Position numbers and translations under genes: made by a program
Assembly (NCBI GenBank): GCA_961205875.1
Contig: OY540809.1
Coordinates: 30,268,267 to 30,332,266 of the forward strand
Origin: Sialis fuliginosa
Taxonomy: Eukaryota > Arthropoda > Insecta > Megaloptera > Sialidae
Direction of reading: 5' to 3'
Length of the DNA: 64,000 nucleotides
Notes under the pieces: generated by a model
Told to the model about the DNA's origin: nothing
The model's database searches: none
What the model saw: only the letters and a program-made list of their open reading frames with translations
Shown here: positions 11,899 through 22,493 of the stretch, piece by piece
How positions within the stretch are numbered: position 1 is the stretch's first letter
Layout of the letters: every line of letters begins with the position of its first letter

Positions 11899-11945
11899 CA
11901 ATAATTCCGTAGTCCAAGCGGGCGAAGCCGCGCGGGCCCAGCTAG
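11899..11945 (+). repeat. 3' tail fragment of a Helitron/RTE-like repeat
   Basis: The sequence CAAGCGGGCGAAGCCGCGCG followed by GGCCCAGCTAG matches the tails at 19961, 28834, 29667 and 40796. A small imperfect GC hairpin lies about 10 bp before a terminal CTAG(T). That arrangement fits Helitron 3' ends, but the same tail is also found on retroposon-like insect repeats, so I leave the class open. Confidence 0.55.
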
Positions 11946-13417
11946 TTATTTATATATATAGTTGCAAAGATTAGTACACTGACAATGAGATAAAAACTCC
12001 GGAAGAGAATATGAAAATTCTGACAATGAATAGATGGCGAGAAAATTTTGGATAAAAAATTAGTCTCAAAGAAATGAATATTTCTACTACAAATATAAAA
12101 ATTATTATATTAGGTTGGGGATGGGTGTGAAGTTAGGGGGTTATTTTACGGAAGGAATGCCCTTCTTCCGACACCCCACTAAATTCAACACGGGGTAGAA
12201 AATAAGTTTTATGTTTATTCTTCTGTTATGAAAAATATAAACATGTTCTTTCTAAGTAATTAATCAGTGTATAGTGTAATTTTGAATAACCTAGATTTGG
12301 GACCTTCTTATCAATGTTAAGACTTGAAAAAAGAATTAAGTCCTAAATTTCTGAAAAATATATAATTATTCTTATATGGTTAGAATATAATTTACAAAAA
12401 TTTTCTGATCATTTTTAACACGATTTATTTTATTTGTATGATCTTTTTAGATACTGTTAAAAAAGATAATCTCAATTTACAAACATAAAAAATACTTCAT
12501 AATGAATATAATCTTAAGTAATAAACTGGTTTCAAAGACTTGGAAAAGCTTACAAATATATTAAAAACGTCCATGTTCATAATATAGTAATTTTAAATGC
12601 ATTAGTTCTAACAATTGTATCTATTACGGTATAGAGAAAACGAATAATTCATTTTGTTAAAACAACTTCATTTTACATTGTTTCTACTCACCATGATCCC
12701 TCCAAAAAGGGGGCTGATAAGGCTATAGCCTGGCGGCCCAGGGATAAGGGAGTCCAGCCCGGCGAGTCAACGAGATTTTTTTTTGGTCGTCGTAAAAAAA
12801 GTCTTAAGTTTCTTACCAGGAGAGGGCCCACGATAAGATGTTGGGGTCATACTTATCACTGCAAAAACTAAAATAATAACTTTCGGGAATTTTAATGATA
12901 AATCTAGACTGAGAGACACATTTTTTATTACCATTACAGTTATTGATGTAACGGACAATCTTTTTAAGTTAATATGAGATATAGTTGTACTTATTTTAAA
13001 AGAATTTTCACTAATTTAAAGCATAATAATACTTTTTAGTAATTTTATTATACTTTACATTTCATGATAATTTTTTTCTTTTTATTACTGCATGATATGT
13101 GAAATGTAAACATTGAATTATAAATCAAATTAAAGATCGAATATTTCAAACTTTTCTTATACATATATTTGATAATAAAGATATTCAGAAAATGTATTAT
13201 TCTTATAATTGATAAAAAAATACCGTATTTTTTTTGATTAATTTTATTACTTTGATGTGAAGATACATATTTTTTATTTTGATAAAAATCATTTGTTTTA
13301 CTTTTGATACATAATTAGCTTCATAAAACTGTTTGTGTAAGAAACATACACAATTAAATATAAATAATTACCCGAATAATATACAAGTGTATATATAAAT
13401 ACATATATAAAAAAAAA
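11946..13417. other. AT-rich DNA; one GC-richer open segment at 12635-12871
   Basis: Most of this stretch shows nothing. From 12635 to about 12871 the + strand stays open for roughly 78 codons without an ATG, and 12690-12770 is distinctly GC-rich (CTGGCGGCCCAGGG, CCAGCCCGGCGAGTC). The translation includes GADKAIAWRPRDKGVQPGES. I do not recognise it. It may be an eroded transposon or retroelement reading frame rather than a host exon. Confidence 0.3.
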
Positions 13418-13671
13418 AATAAAAATAAAAACAAACTTGTTTGTTTAAACGTCAAAATTTATTAAAGAAGAGGTATATTTCTGAATTTTTATTTTAAAAT
13501 ATCAATATTTTGCATTATATTTATTGTATTTAATTGTTACTTATTATATTTTAGCCTGGCGATGATTCTGTGAATCGAAAGCTTGCGGTTTTCTCTTCTT
13601 TAATAAATTTTGACGTTTAAACAAACAAGTTGGTTTTTATTTATATTTAACGTCACTACTATTATATTATA
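13418..13671. repeat. foldback element with GTTTGTTTAAACGTCAAAATTT arms
   Basis: The left arm about 13418-13472 and right arm 13594-13649 are complementary over 55 bp (…AACTTGTTTGTTTAAACGTC… / GACGTTTAAACAAACAAGTT). The loop is about 120 bp and holds the only GC-rich patch, GCCTGGCGATGATTCTG. The right arm continues as TTTAACGTCACTACTATTAT to 13671. A single arm with this extension recurs at 37447-37510. Confidence 0.8.
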
Positions 13672-14644
13672 AATACATATATATATATAATATATAAAAA
13701 AAGGTTATTTTGAGAAATAAGCCGTCAAAATTATTTTTAAAATCTTTTTATTTTCAATTAATAAAATATGATTAATGTATATACAGAGGTAATTAAATAA
13801 AAATTATATAATTTAATAAAAAATACGCCCAATTAATGTGTTATTATTTGGCGATCCCGATGACTGGAGTTCGGATAAATAGAGTTCTACTGTAGTATAT
13901 AGGTAATATAATTTATTATAATCATTGAAGATTTAACTCATATACTACTATACTTGTATTGTATTTTACTAAATGGCACGTTTATACGAGTATTGGTATG
14001 TGTTTTTTTAAGTGGCCTCAGCTATTAATGTCAAAGACCCTTTTAGCTATTAAGTTTTAGAAAAAACTTGTTACTTTTAATTTCTTTTGAGCAAACCGTA
14101 TTCGATTTATGCTGAGCGCTTCCTTTTCAAGTAAGTGAGTATTAATGCTTTAAAATGATACTTAAAATATATACAGGAAATGTCATAGAATATGTAATTT
14201 ATATCTGTATTTTAACTATATTTATTTTATGTGTTTATATATATATTACATTTGTAATAATACATCTGATAGTAAATTGACAAAATAAAATTTATTTGGA
14301 CTATAAGAGAGATTATAAATCTTTTGCAATGAGCTTAAATATGACATTATATTTATCGATTTATTTTATAAACTACACAATAACACATTTAAAATTTATA
14401 TTTATAGGAATTTTACAATTTCTAGCTTGGGTGAATATTTATTAATGTTTATTATATTTGGTTCCCTAAATTCAATCTGAGTTATATCCAATGTATTTAA
14501 ATTATTTAAACCTTGGAATGCTTCATAATTAAGATTCCAGCGAATTTTCTCGAAAACTAAGCTGTGTTAAATTCCCTAAGTCTTTAAACATTCCAGGAGA
14601 CAATTTAGTTAATTTGTTTTGAGTTAAATGCAAGTATTCTAAAT
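13672..14644. other. AT-rich DNA with a solitary pogo-like end
   Basis: At 13840-13892 TTCGGATAAATAGAGTTCTA followed by CTG and TA reads, on the minus strand, as a CAGTAGAACTC pogo-type terminus. No opposite end is visible. A (TA)n run lies at 13677-13692. Nothing else is supported. Confidence 0.4.
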
Positions 14645-14649
14645 CAAGC

Positions 14650-14906
14650 TTATCCAAGCCGCGGTCCGCGAGGATCTTCGGTGCGGCTCGCGAGGATAAT
14701 TTAAAAAAAATAAATAAAATAAAATTTATAATAATAAACCTGCATTGAAATTAACGCGACAAAAAAAAGGTCTTCAGTTTTTATTTTTCCTAATCTGACT
14801 TTATTTATTCAATAAAAAAAAGGTCCTCAGTTTTATATTCTGGCCTGCGGCCCTTAGTAAATTGAGTTTATGCTATGCGGCCTAGAAAGTTCAAAAGGTT
14901 GGATAT
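14650..14906. mobile_element. possible hAT-like MITE with CGCGGNCCGCGAGG interior
   Basis: The ends TTATCCAAGCC and the complement of ATATCCAACCT are inverted. The interior has paired GC-rich blocks (GCCGCGGTCCGCGAGG, then GGCCTGCGGCCCTTAGTAAA and TGCGGCCTAGAAAG) separated by AT-rich DNA. This pattern resembles hAT MITEs, but I see no convincing 8-bp duplication, so the boundaries and class are tentative. Confidence 0.4.
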
Positions 14907-15695
14907 GTTTTAAATTATCTAATCAATAAAAAGCACCAGTTTCAATTATATTGATTTGAGAATGAACCAACTAAATATATTCAACGTTACTTATGCGCCC
15001 AAAAACGTTCGGGTATGAAGAGTAGTCAAATTTATTTAATTCTAAATTAATAGATTGGATTTTTTTTACTGAACATGAATGCACTAGGTTCAATATAATA
15101 AATACCATTCAAGAATGCAATGAAAGTCTTAAGTAATGGTATACCAGATAAAGAACTTACACCTATTTTCAGTTATCCTTCGTTGAAAGTTTTTGGCGTT
15201 TTTTTTTGGGGGCAAAAAGTTATAATTTTTATAAATTCAATCCCAGCGAGTGGAGTATCGAATGAAAGCTGACAATTCAAGGAATTTAAATATTAAAACG
15301 TTTTTTTACTATATATATAAAGATTCTTGTTTAACAAATATTTTTCCTTACCCATATCTCCAAATGTAATAGTGAGAAAAATCTGAAAAAATGGGAATTT
15401 AAATATTAAATACCTTCCTTGAAAAATGTTAGATAATGCCTCCTGGTATGTAGGTGATACAGGATACTTAGCCACACTATAAAATACATATGTGTTTAAG
15501 GTATTATATGTTATATGAGTTTGTTTAATTATTAAAAAAAAAACACATATTTTATAAATAATTTTTTTTAGGAAAAGGCCTCGATTTCACCAAAATATAA
15601 ACTGAGTAGCATTGATTGAGTAATCGTAAAAAAATTTATTTAAATTTACATAGATATTTAAAATATATAAGAAACAAAAATTGATAGTCTTTTTT
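14907..15695. other. AT-rich intergenic DNA, nothing supported
   Basis: There is no repeat structure or plausible coding frame. The 60-codon minus-strand frame at 15293-15475 is unremarkable low-complexity translation. Confidence 0.45.
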
Positions 15696-16340
15696 AGAGT
15701 ACCGAAAAAACGCTATTAATATCACTTTGTCGTCCGTCCGTCCTTTATAGTCAAAACAAAATATCTCGTAAATTTTTACTGAACATGTAAAATGACGCCC
15801 TCTAGTAAAATATGTACAAAGTTGTAAATATAATTTTTCAGGGGAGGGTGAGCGTTAAGAAGCTAAAGCTAGGTAATTTTTTTTTATACCAAGGCATCTG
15901 GAACGTTAAAATGTATAACCAAAGCAGCAAAATTTGACCCTCTTTTTAATTTTTTTCTAAATCAAAAATGGCGCCTGTAGGGAGCTTTAAAGCAAATCGA
16001 AAAAAAACGAAAAATTGTATTCCAAAGCGTGTGGGATGTCAAAAGTTTGGCGCCAAACTGTATTTTATTTTATTTTGTCCCCACGTCCTCCAGCTCGGTA
16101 ACTACTGGCTCAAAAAATCTGAAAAAATTTGGTAACGAGGCTTTGGTGGGACTACCAACGACAAATACTAAAATCAACAATATTATTTTAAATTTTAAAA
16201 TAATAGGAAGGGGTGCCACAAAAGTAAATCTCAATTAGTAGAATATGACTTTATTTTTTATATTTTCTTCTAACTCAAAAATGCACCTGTAAGTGGCTCC
16301 AAACAGTCCACGTAGTAGGTACTTCGGAACCCTTGACCGA
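15696..16340 (+). repeat. dispersed repeat with GTCCGTCCGTCC and TTCGGAACCCTT ends
   Basis: It opens with AGTACCGAAAAAACG and GTCGTCCGTCCGTCC (15729-15743) and closes with GGTACTTCGGAACCCTTGAC (16318-16337), motifs typical of a widespread insect repeat. Two diverged internal units end CAAAAATGGCGCCTGTAGGG (15964) and CAAAAATGCACCTGTAAGTG (16276). The open frame at 16029-16238 falls inside and is not a gene. Confidence 0.55.
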
Positions 16341-16985
16341 ATTATTTTAATAAATGTTTTGAGCAGTATCGTTTTACAAAAACGGAGCGAGCAGTTTGAA
16401 TTTCTAAACGGTTAAGTTTTACATTTTTTAATTCTCATAAGTATGATGTTACTTATCTAAATCTCACAATCAGTCTTATCAACATTTTTCTTTAGTTTTT
16501 AAGAGTAACCTGTAAATGTGTAAGGTTATCGACCTTTTAATTTGTGTGTTTTAATTCTGTGGAAAATGAACGTGTTGAACTCTAAAATGCTTCTTGTATT
16601 CATCATGAAAATATAGGCGTGTTGTCATTATTTAAATGAAAATAAAAGCTTTTTTGTATACTTACAGATTGACAGCAGTTTACCTGACTTAATGATGATA
16701 AAATACAGAAAAGTCAATATTTATTAAATTTTAGTGTTTTTTTAGTTATGTAACTATTTGTATTTGTGTATAAAACGGTATTTTAAGTGGTAACGAAATT
16801 TAAAACAGCATTTGTGTATTTTAATATTGCAATTTTTAAGATGTAATAATATTTCAATTTATTCCTTGCCATTATTCCTATATGTGATCATCTTGAGTCT
16901 CCGATTAAAAAAAAATTACTTCATTTCTCTGTTTCAAGTCAAAACAAACGCTCATTCCTGTTGAATTAAAGCTTAAAATTGTTAC
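16341..16985. other. AT-rich intergenic DNA, nothing supported
   Basis: There is no reading frame, inverted repeat or tandem structure worth naming. Confidence 0.45.
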
Positions 16986-17580
16986 TGAATTCGATTGGTT
17001 TTTTGACCCCCCCCCCCTCCCTTCATAGGTTGTCACATTCGTGTGACGTCACAAAATATGCAATTTTAAATCTAAAACTAATTTAGATTAAAACATTATT
17101 TTTTAATCTAAAATCCTTTCACATTAATAATTTGTGGATTTTAAAACAATAAGTATACTTATTGTTTTTATAGGTACTCAAAATCAACGAAAAAAAAACA
17201 AAATAAATATTCTGCCATTGTCCTTGGATGTGTATATTATTTTTATCTATACAAAATTTTATTATTAAAAATTATATGAAATTTTGACTTGCCTTTCATG
17301 GTAAAAATTACCATGTAGCATTCTGTAATATTGTAGAATGCTACATGGTTTTAACCATTCACGTTTAAAATTTTCCCAATAACTCTTCACGGATCTCGAG
17401 TACCTAACAACATAGTAATGTTTCCTAAAATTTTTGCTTTAAGAATTTATATAAAATTCATTGTTTTAATTTTTTAGATGTGGTGTCTCAAAGTAGTGTC
17501 TCCCCCCCCCCCCATTGTCACACCATGTCACACTTTGTAGACCCTCTCCCTCCCCCTTAATGTGCGACGTAATTTATGGA
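16986..17580. repeat. C-tract/GTCACA repeat pair flanking a hairpin
   Basis: Two same-orientation blocks consist of a C homopolymer (11 C at 17007-17017, 12 C at 17502-17513) followed by TTGTCACA and a further GTGACGTCAC or CATGTCACAC motif. TGACGTCA at 17044-17051 is a perfect CRE-like octamer. The second block ends GTGCGACGTAATTTATGGAT, a sequence common near insect non-coding repeats. The family is not identified. Confidence 0.5.
17298..17358 (+). other. imperfect 30-bp stem hairpin (miRNA-precursor-like shape)
   Basis: CCATGTAGCATTCT (17311-17324) and AGAATGCTACATGG (17335-17348) form a perfect 14-bp stem with a 10-nt loop. Pairing extends outward imperfectly (ATGGTAAAAATTA / TTTTAACCAT). 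The size is at the small end for a miRNA precursor. Nothing shows that it is expressed, and a short decayed MITE is equally possible. Confidence 0.4.
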
Positions 17581-19651
17581 TGATGTGCAATAAAATAAAA
17601 ATTAAAAATGTTCGTTTTTAGATTTTTAGATGGGGCGTTCAAATTTAATTTTGTTTTGGTGTAGTTCCACATTGTAGATATTAATTCTTAATGAACATAC
17701 AGAGTTTTATATAATTTTTTTATATCCTATGAAATTCCGATTCGAAGAATACGAGAATTTTACATATAATACAAATAATAGACAAAATATACATATACCG
17801 TAAAATAAATTTGTACAGCTATCGTTCAATATAAAGTGACAATTTAAACTAATAACGTCAGTCTATACATACGTGTTCAGCTACAGTTACACCTTGCAAT
17901 GGCGTTATGTCTATACATGCGCAGAGGTATACATGAACGCAGAGCCGGCCTTAGCAAGTCTGTCACCCTGGGCGAGATTTATTTTTCCGCCCTCACCCCA
18001 CATTGAAAAGTTAATATCACAGCTTGGCGCGATCCTACAAACTCCAACTTTTTTTTTCAATATAGCTTCTATCATTAACTTTAAGACTATCAAATGCCCT
18101 AAGACCGTGGAGACCTCCTTCCCCTATTATTAACAAATTAAAATTGATAAATTAACAAATAAGTTGTGTAGTTAATATCTCAGTATATCATCTCACACAT
18201 TTTTGAACGACAAAAGACAAACTTATTATAAATAAATTTAATTAATAATAATTTTAATTTACTGTAATGAATTTATTTAATTAATATTCGTGCTTTTGCC
18301 CAAAAAAAGTTTTGACTAATTGTTAGACTAGAATGATTATAAAAAAAATAAAACGATTTTTTTCTAAAAATTATACTTTTTAAAGTTTTTTCAGTTAGTT
18401 AAATTAGATAAAAATTTTGACTCAAATAGATTTTTTTTAGAATAACCCTTGATAGATAGGATGGTTCTCTACTATCAAAAAAGTACTTCGGTTGTACTCG
18501 ATGTCTGGGTCTAATATTTGGAGTTATTGTAAGTAAAAATTGGGTGATTTTTATTTTTTTTATAACCAGATAACTTTTTTCTGCAGTATAGGATCAATCC
18601 TGTCTATTGATTTTGATGAATTTCTTTTATTATTAATTTTTTCTATTAAAAATTCTAATTTTATTGGCTTAAAAGGTACCACTAGCTATATACAATTTTA
18701 GATTGTTTTATTTTAACAATTTTAAGTATACTGTATATAGTCTTGTTATATAGTAGTTACGCCACTGTCTACGTCTTTGCTCGCGCAGATGACAATTTGA
18801 ATCACCGAAATTCGTTGTAAAGGTAAAAGAATTCTAACAGTGCTGGCATAACCGTGTCATGTCTATAATAGTTTAATTGTAAAAGTAAACATATACGCAA
18901 ATAGATGATTTGTATATTCTTTCTGTCTATTAAGAGTGCCATGACGAATCCATTCTTAGTTATGTTCTACTACTATTTTGTAATTAAATGAGACCACACA
19001 TTATGCAGTTTCGAAATTTTGTATCGATGCACATCATTTTTTTTTTATGTTTTCTTTTACGGACCATTAGGTACATTTAGAAATATTTCAAGTGCATGCA
19101 TGACAATGAAAACTAAACAGATTTAGAAATTAACTTATTGATTGTCAATTTAATGGATGCACTGACCGTTATTCTTATTCAGCTGTAAAAGTAAGGCGTT
19201 TTTATTAAACGAAAAAATTTAGATATGTGTTCTAAAAAATGCCCATAGGCAAAAGTGAGTTGATAGCTGTATTATGTTGTCTACGGATTTTAATTTCTCT
19301 TCAGCACTAATACAGATCAAACCCATAAACAATATAACACTCATCTGTATAATTTTTAATGTTCTGTGGTATTATGTAATACAATTTTGATTTTGCTTGC
19401 AAGCAAACTCTTTTAATTCCACTTTAGTTAGCATCGCGTTTTGATGTTAAGCAAATGCGGAGTGTCAAAATGCGATGTTAGGTAAAGTGGCAGCTTCATT
19501 CATTTACCCGATTTTAATTCTCGAGGTCGATACGGTAACGTAACAGTAATGAATTGAATTACAAAATTTTGTCTAAAAATGAAAAAAAAAATAGGCTCGA
19601 GAATACTGGTTCTAGGTAGCTTTAACTCTAGCTTCGAAGCCTTGGTAGATA
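17581..19651. other. AT-rich DNA with two solitary hAT-like ends
   Basis: CAGAGCCGGCCTTAGCAAGT at 17940, followed by CTGTCACCCTGGGCGAG, is a typical hAT-family left end. GTTACGCCACTG at 18756-18767 reads on the minus strand as CAGTGGCGTAAC, another hAT end. They are different families, so they do not delimit one element. The overlapping open frames at 17873-18133 and 17911-18093 are composition artefacts around the first of these ends. Nothing else is supported. Confidence 0.4.
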
Positions 19652-19660
19652 TTATCCATA

Positions 19661-19962
19661 ACTGATATTATAAATGCGAAAGTATGTCTGTCTGGTTCTT
19701 TGTCTATTTGTAAACTTTTCACGGCTAAACCTCTGAACCGATATGGTGAAATTTGGTATGGAGAAAGGACGTAGGTTACAATGTATCCCGAAAAATGTAT
19801 TAGATAAAAAAATGAGTGTGTGACATTTGTACGCATTATAGGTTATACTTTTCTGACGTAGACATCTAGCGTGTAAATGCGAAATTAAAAACATATTTAT
19901 CGATTATCATTATAACAGAAATATGTATTACCACGCGGATGAAGTCACGGGTAACAACTAGT
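19661..19962 (+). mobile_element. Helitron/RTE-like repeat, near-complete copy
   Basis: It begins TATTATAAATGCGAAAGTAT at 19666 with GTCTGTCTG and then ACTTTTCACGGCTAAACCTC and TGAACCGATATGGTGAAATT. It ends ACGCGGATGAAGTCACGGGT followed by AACAACTAGT. The head and tail match 29301-29667 and, in part, 40577-40796 and 41601-41790. A terminal CTAG(T) after a short imperfect hairpin suggests a Helitron-like element, but no protein or 5' TC signature confirms this. The minus-strand open frames inside it are spurious. Confidence 0.65.
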
Positions 19963-20293
19963 ACATTATAAAGTAATAAGAATTCCAATTTACATACAGT
20001 GCATATCAAAATTTTCAGGCCACGTAAATAATTTTTGAATAGCATGAAATGTAGGATTGAAATTTATAGGGTTACAATGGGATTACAAAGTCTATTATTT
20101 AACTACAAAAATATCCACCTCCACACCGCAGGTAGACGGTGGCAGGGAGGAGGCAAGAAATTTTAAATGGCATGTGGGGTTGAGTGATAGCTCGTTCGAA
20201 AGGGCTTTTCGTGACGAAAACAACGCGGGGTCGCCGAGGTTTCCACAATATTTTTTCGAAAAGTGATGATCATTTGAGATTAAGTTAAAATTG

Positions 20294-20431
20294 AAGAAGT
20301 ATCACTATTATTATCCTTACAAAATACATTTAGTTCAGAGGTTATCCGAAGATGATTATGACAGAAGAGTGGAATTTTGTGACACAATGATGACACGACT
20401 TGCTGATAATCGTATTTTTAAACTGGATCTG
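20294..20431 (+). pseudogene. Tc1/mariner-superfamily transposase fragment (46 codons)
   Basis: This is a continuous 46-codon frame without a start. It contains YPYKIHLVQRLSEDDYDRRV followed by EFCDTMMTRLADN. The PYKIxLVQxLxExDxDRRxxFC signature belongs to insect mariner/Tc-type transposases and normally lies just upstream of the first catalytic Asp of the DDE/D domain (family knowledge). The helix-turn-helix N-terminus and all catalytic residues are missing. The piece occupies the loop between the element's inverted arms. A shorter trace with the same RRV.FC..MMTRLADN pattern lies at 29974-30021, so the fragment was captured before the two copies separated. It cannot encode an active enzyme. 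Confidence 0.85.
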
Positions 20432-20721
20432 TTTTTTTCATTTTAATACATTTTTGAAAATACATTTAACCTAATCTCAATAGAAATGTTCAAATGATCA
20501 TAATTCTGCGAAAAAAAATTATAGAGACCTCGGCAACCTCGTGTTGTTTTTGTTTCGAAAAACCCTTTCGAAAGAATCCTCACTCAACCCTACATACCAT
20601 TTAAATATTTTTGTCTCCCCCCGTTCCCAGAGGGTGTGAAAGTAGGTGTTTTTGTGGTTAAATAATAGACTTTGTGATCCCATTGTATCCCTTGTATTAA
20701 TTCTATATTTCAAACCATTCA

Positions 20722-21450
20722 AAAGTTATTGGGTAGTATTTAAGTGCGCAATATTTTATATACTTTGAGCATTAAATATATTGTATTTGATCAATAACAT
20801 TTTGAATTCTGAGCATTATACTAAACATAAAGTGGGACATTAAAAATAATTTTTTTGAGCATTAAAATTTTGTTTTGCGTAGTAATATTTGCGTTCATTA
20901 TTATTCTATAATTTAATTTGCTTTAATTTTATAACTTTTTTTGAAGGGGGGATGTTCAGTTACCCCCCCCCCCCAAATAAAATAAGGAAAACCTGAAGAA
21001 TACGGGGCTACCAACGTCACAACTATCAAATATCACGTGTTGATGTGTTAGAATAGACCTAACCTAACCTATCCTAACCTAACGAAAACTAACCAACCTA
21101 AAACTATTCAACATGATTTCGCCCCAATAGATTGCCCTAACTAAGGACAGTTAACTTGTATTTTATTAGAACATCAACTCTTTACGATTTATAAAATATT
21201 ATATACTTAAATACAAGATATTGCTCTTTTAGTATAAATCTCACCAACCTAATACTCATTTAGCCATTTTATAAAGCAATTTTTTTTTGTGTGTTATATA
21301 ATATTAACTATTGCTAAAACACAAAAAATACTGTTCAATATTGTTTACAAATGTTATAATAGTTTATCAAGTGTTAGATTAGTTTAATACTCTTCACTAT
21401 TTCTCATTTCATTTAAAATAATGCGCGTTCAATTTGTTCCCAAAGTTATT
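20722..21450. mobile_element. Mutator-like (MULE) non-autonomous insertion with 9-bp duplication
   Basis: The insert 20731-21441 interrupts the right arm of the mariner-derived element. The 9-bp sequence AAAGTTATT occurs on both sides (20722-20730, 21442-21450). The related copy at 29.9-30.3 kb has an uninterrupted ATAGTTATTTAGGTGG at the same position, an empty site. The termini GGGTAGTATTTAAGTGCGCA and, reversed, GGGAACAAATTGAACGCGCA match at most positions. Nine-bp duplications with GGG termini fit the Mutator superfamily. No transposase is visible. The interior contains three GAGCATTA motifs, a C homopolymer and a CCTAA-repeat block. Confidence 0.75.
21058..21083 (-). repeat. interstitial telomere-like (TTAGG)n remnant
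   Basis: CCTAACCTAACCTATCCTAA followed by CCTAAC is five units of the insect telomere repeat with one substitution. Looser CTAACC/CCAACCTAAA echoes continue to about 21102. It sits inside the Mutator-like insertion, so it may have arrived with that element rather than by telomere repair. Confidence 0.65.
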
Positions 21451-21482
21451 TAGGTGGCCCGGAATTTTTGGAAGGCACTGTA

Positions 21483-22250
21483 TAATAATAATAACAATAA
21501 CTAGCAAGCGCTAACTAGCATGCATACAAATATAATTCTATCTTCATACAAAACGATTTACATCTGTATATTTGCGTCCCTCGAGGTTATCATGAGAAAG
21601 AACTGCTCTAATAAATACACAGCAGCGGGTAAACGCGGTGTCTAACAGTCATTATGTCTTTAACAAGTAGACGGGTAGACAATGCATAGTGCTTCTCACG
21701 TTTTGTATGTATTGTAAATATTGTGTTACCGTATCTTCAATTAGCTGCTTGCAAATTCATGTATTTGGTACTGAAAATAATTAGGAAGGTTGTAGGTACA
21801 TACATATACCGTGTGCAAATTCATTTTCTGCTAATTAGCTACTTTTATCTGGGTTTGTGGGTAAAATGCGTGATTTGTTGGTCATGTGTCATCGTGTCAT
21901 GTATAACAGGGACGTAGTCGAAAATTATATCCTGAACTTGATTATTACAACATCGACTTGAACGTCATCTCGACTATAGTGTCAGAATAGATAAATTTAA
22001 AAGGATCTCTATGGTTGGCTATAACGTTATTTTTCTAGGAAGCTGATTTAAAGTTTTACTTTTATTATATCTACATATTCACATTTATGTTATTGGGGTA
22101 GGAGTGGTAGGACATCCCTCTTTCTCCCAAAAAGCCCTCATAACAGGATTGAGGGCGTAGTAAGTAACCGAATTTATGTAAATTCAACTATGCAATATGA
22201 TTAAATTGTTGTTTTTTAAACACTAACTGCATTTGTACATTCATTTTATA
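21483..22250. other. intergenic DNA, nothing supported
   Basis: There is no repeat structure. The 64-codon frame at 21723-21917 has no recognisable feature. Confidence 0.45.
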
Positions 22251-22493
22251 ATGACTAGTAAACGAAGTAATAATGTTGCTGATAAACTTATGTTAGTTAT
22301 GGTTTTAAAGAAATCGAAAACGGGAAGAAACATGTGATTGCTTGTGAATTGAATCTAACAAATTCAGCATAGTACTCGTACACATTAAGTAATTAAATGA
22401 ATATTAGTTTGGAAGAATTAAATGAATTCTCTCGGTTATAACAACAAGAATTTATTAATCTCTTCAGTGAAGTTATACCCAAGTTCTACTGTA
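22251..22493 (+). pseudogene. decayed pogo/CENP-B-type transposase N-terminus and right terminus
   Basis: From ATG 22251 the frame reads MTSKRSNNVADKLM. A +1-type shift near 22298 gives GFKEIENGKKHVIACELNLT before a stop at 22370. The pattern KxxxxxxFKEIENGKKxxxxxxELNLTNS fits the Psq/CENP-B helix-turn-helix that begins pogo/Tigger transposases (family knowledge). Downstream, AAGTTATACCCAAGTTCTAC followed by TG and TA at 22492 looks like a pogo-type right terminus (CAGTAGAACTTGGGTATAAC on the other strand). No left terminus or catalytic domain is seen. At least one frameshift and one stop make it a pseudogene. Confidence 0.5.

Larger units (their letters stand above)
19995..21482. mobile_element. 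Tc1/mariner-derived snapback element, copy 1 (TA target)
   Basis: The ends are CAGTGCATATCAAAATTTTC (from 19997) and, reversed from 21480, CAGTGCCTTCCAAAAATTCC. TA duplications lie at 19995-19996 and 21481-21482. Inside, about 20036-20290 and 20440-20730 are inverted copies (both contain AATAGACTTTGTGAT/ATCACAAAGTCTATT-type sequence), so the element folds back on itself. The loop carries a transposase fragment (20294-20431). The right arm is split by a 711-bp insertion (20731-21441). A related truncated copy lies at 29863-30318. Confidence 0.85.

Noticed and set aside
17044-17051. TGACGTCA as a functional CRE site
   Set aside because: It is a single octamer in a repeated C-tract/GTCACA block with no gene nearby. 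A chance or repeat-borne occurrence is more likely.
20057-20266. 69-codon + strand frame and its minus-strand partner at 20519-20722
   Set aside because: The two are the inverted arms of the mariner-derived snapback element read on opposite strands. Only the loop fragment at 20294-20431 has recognisable transposase signature.
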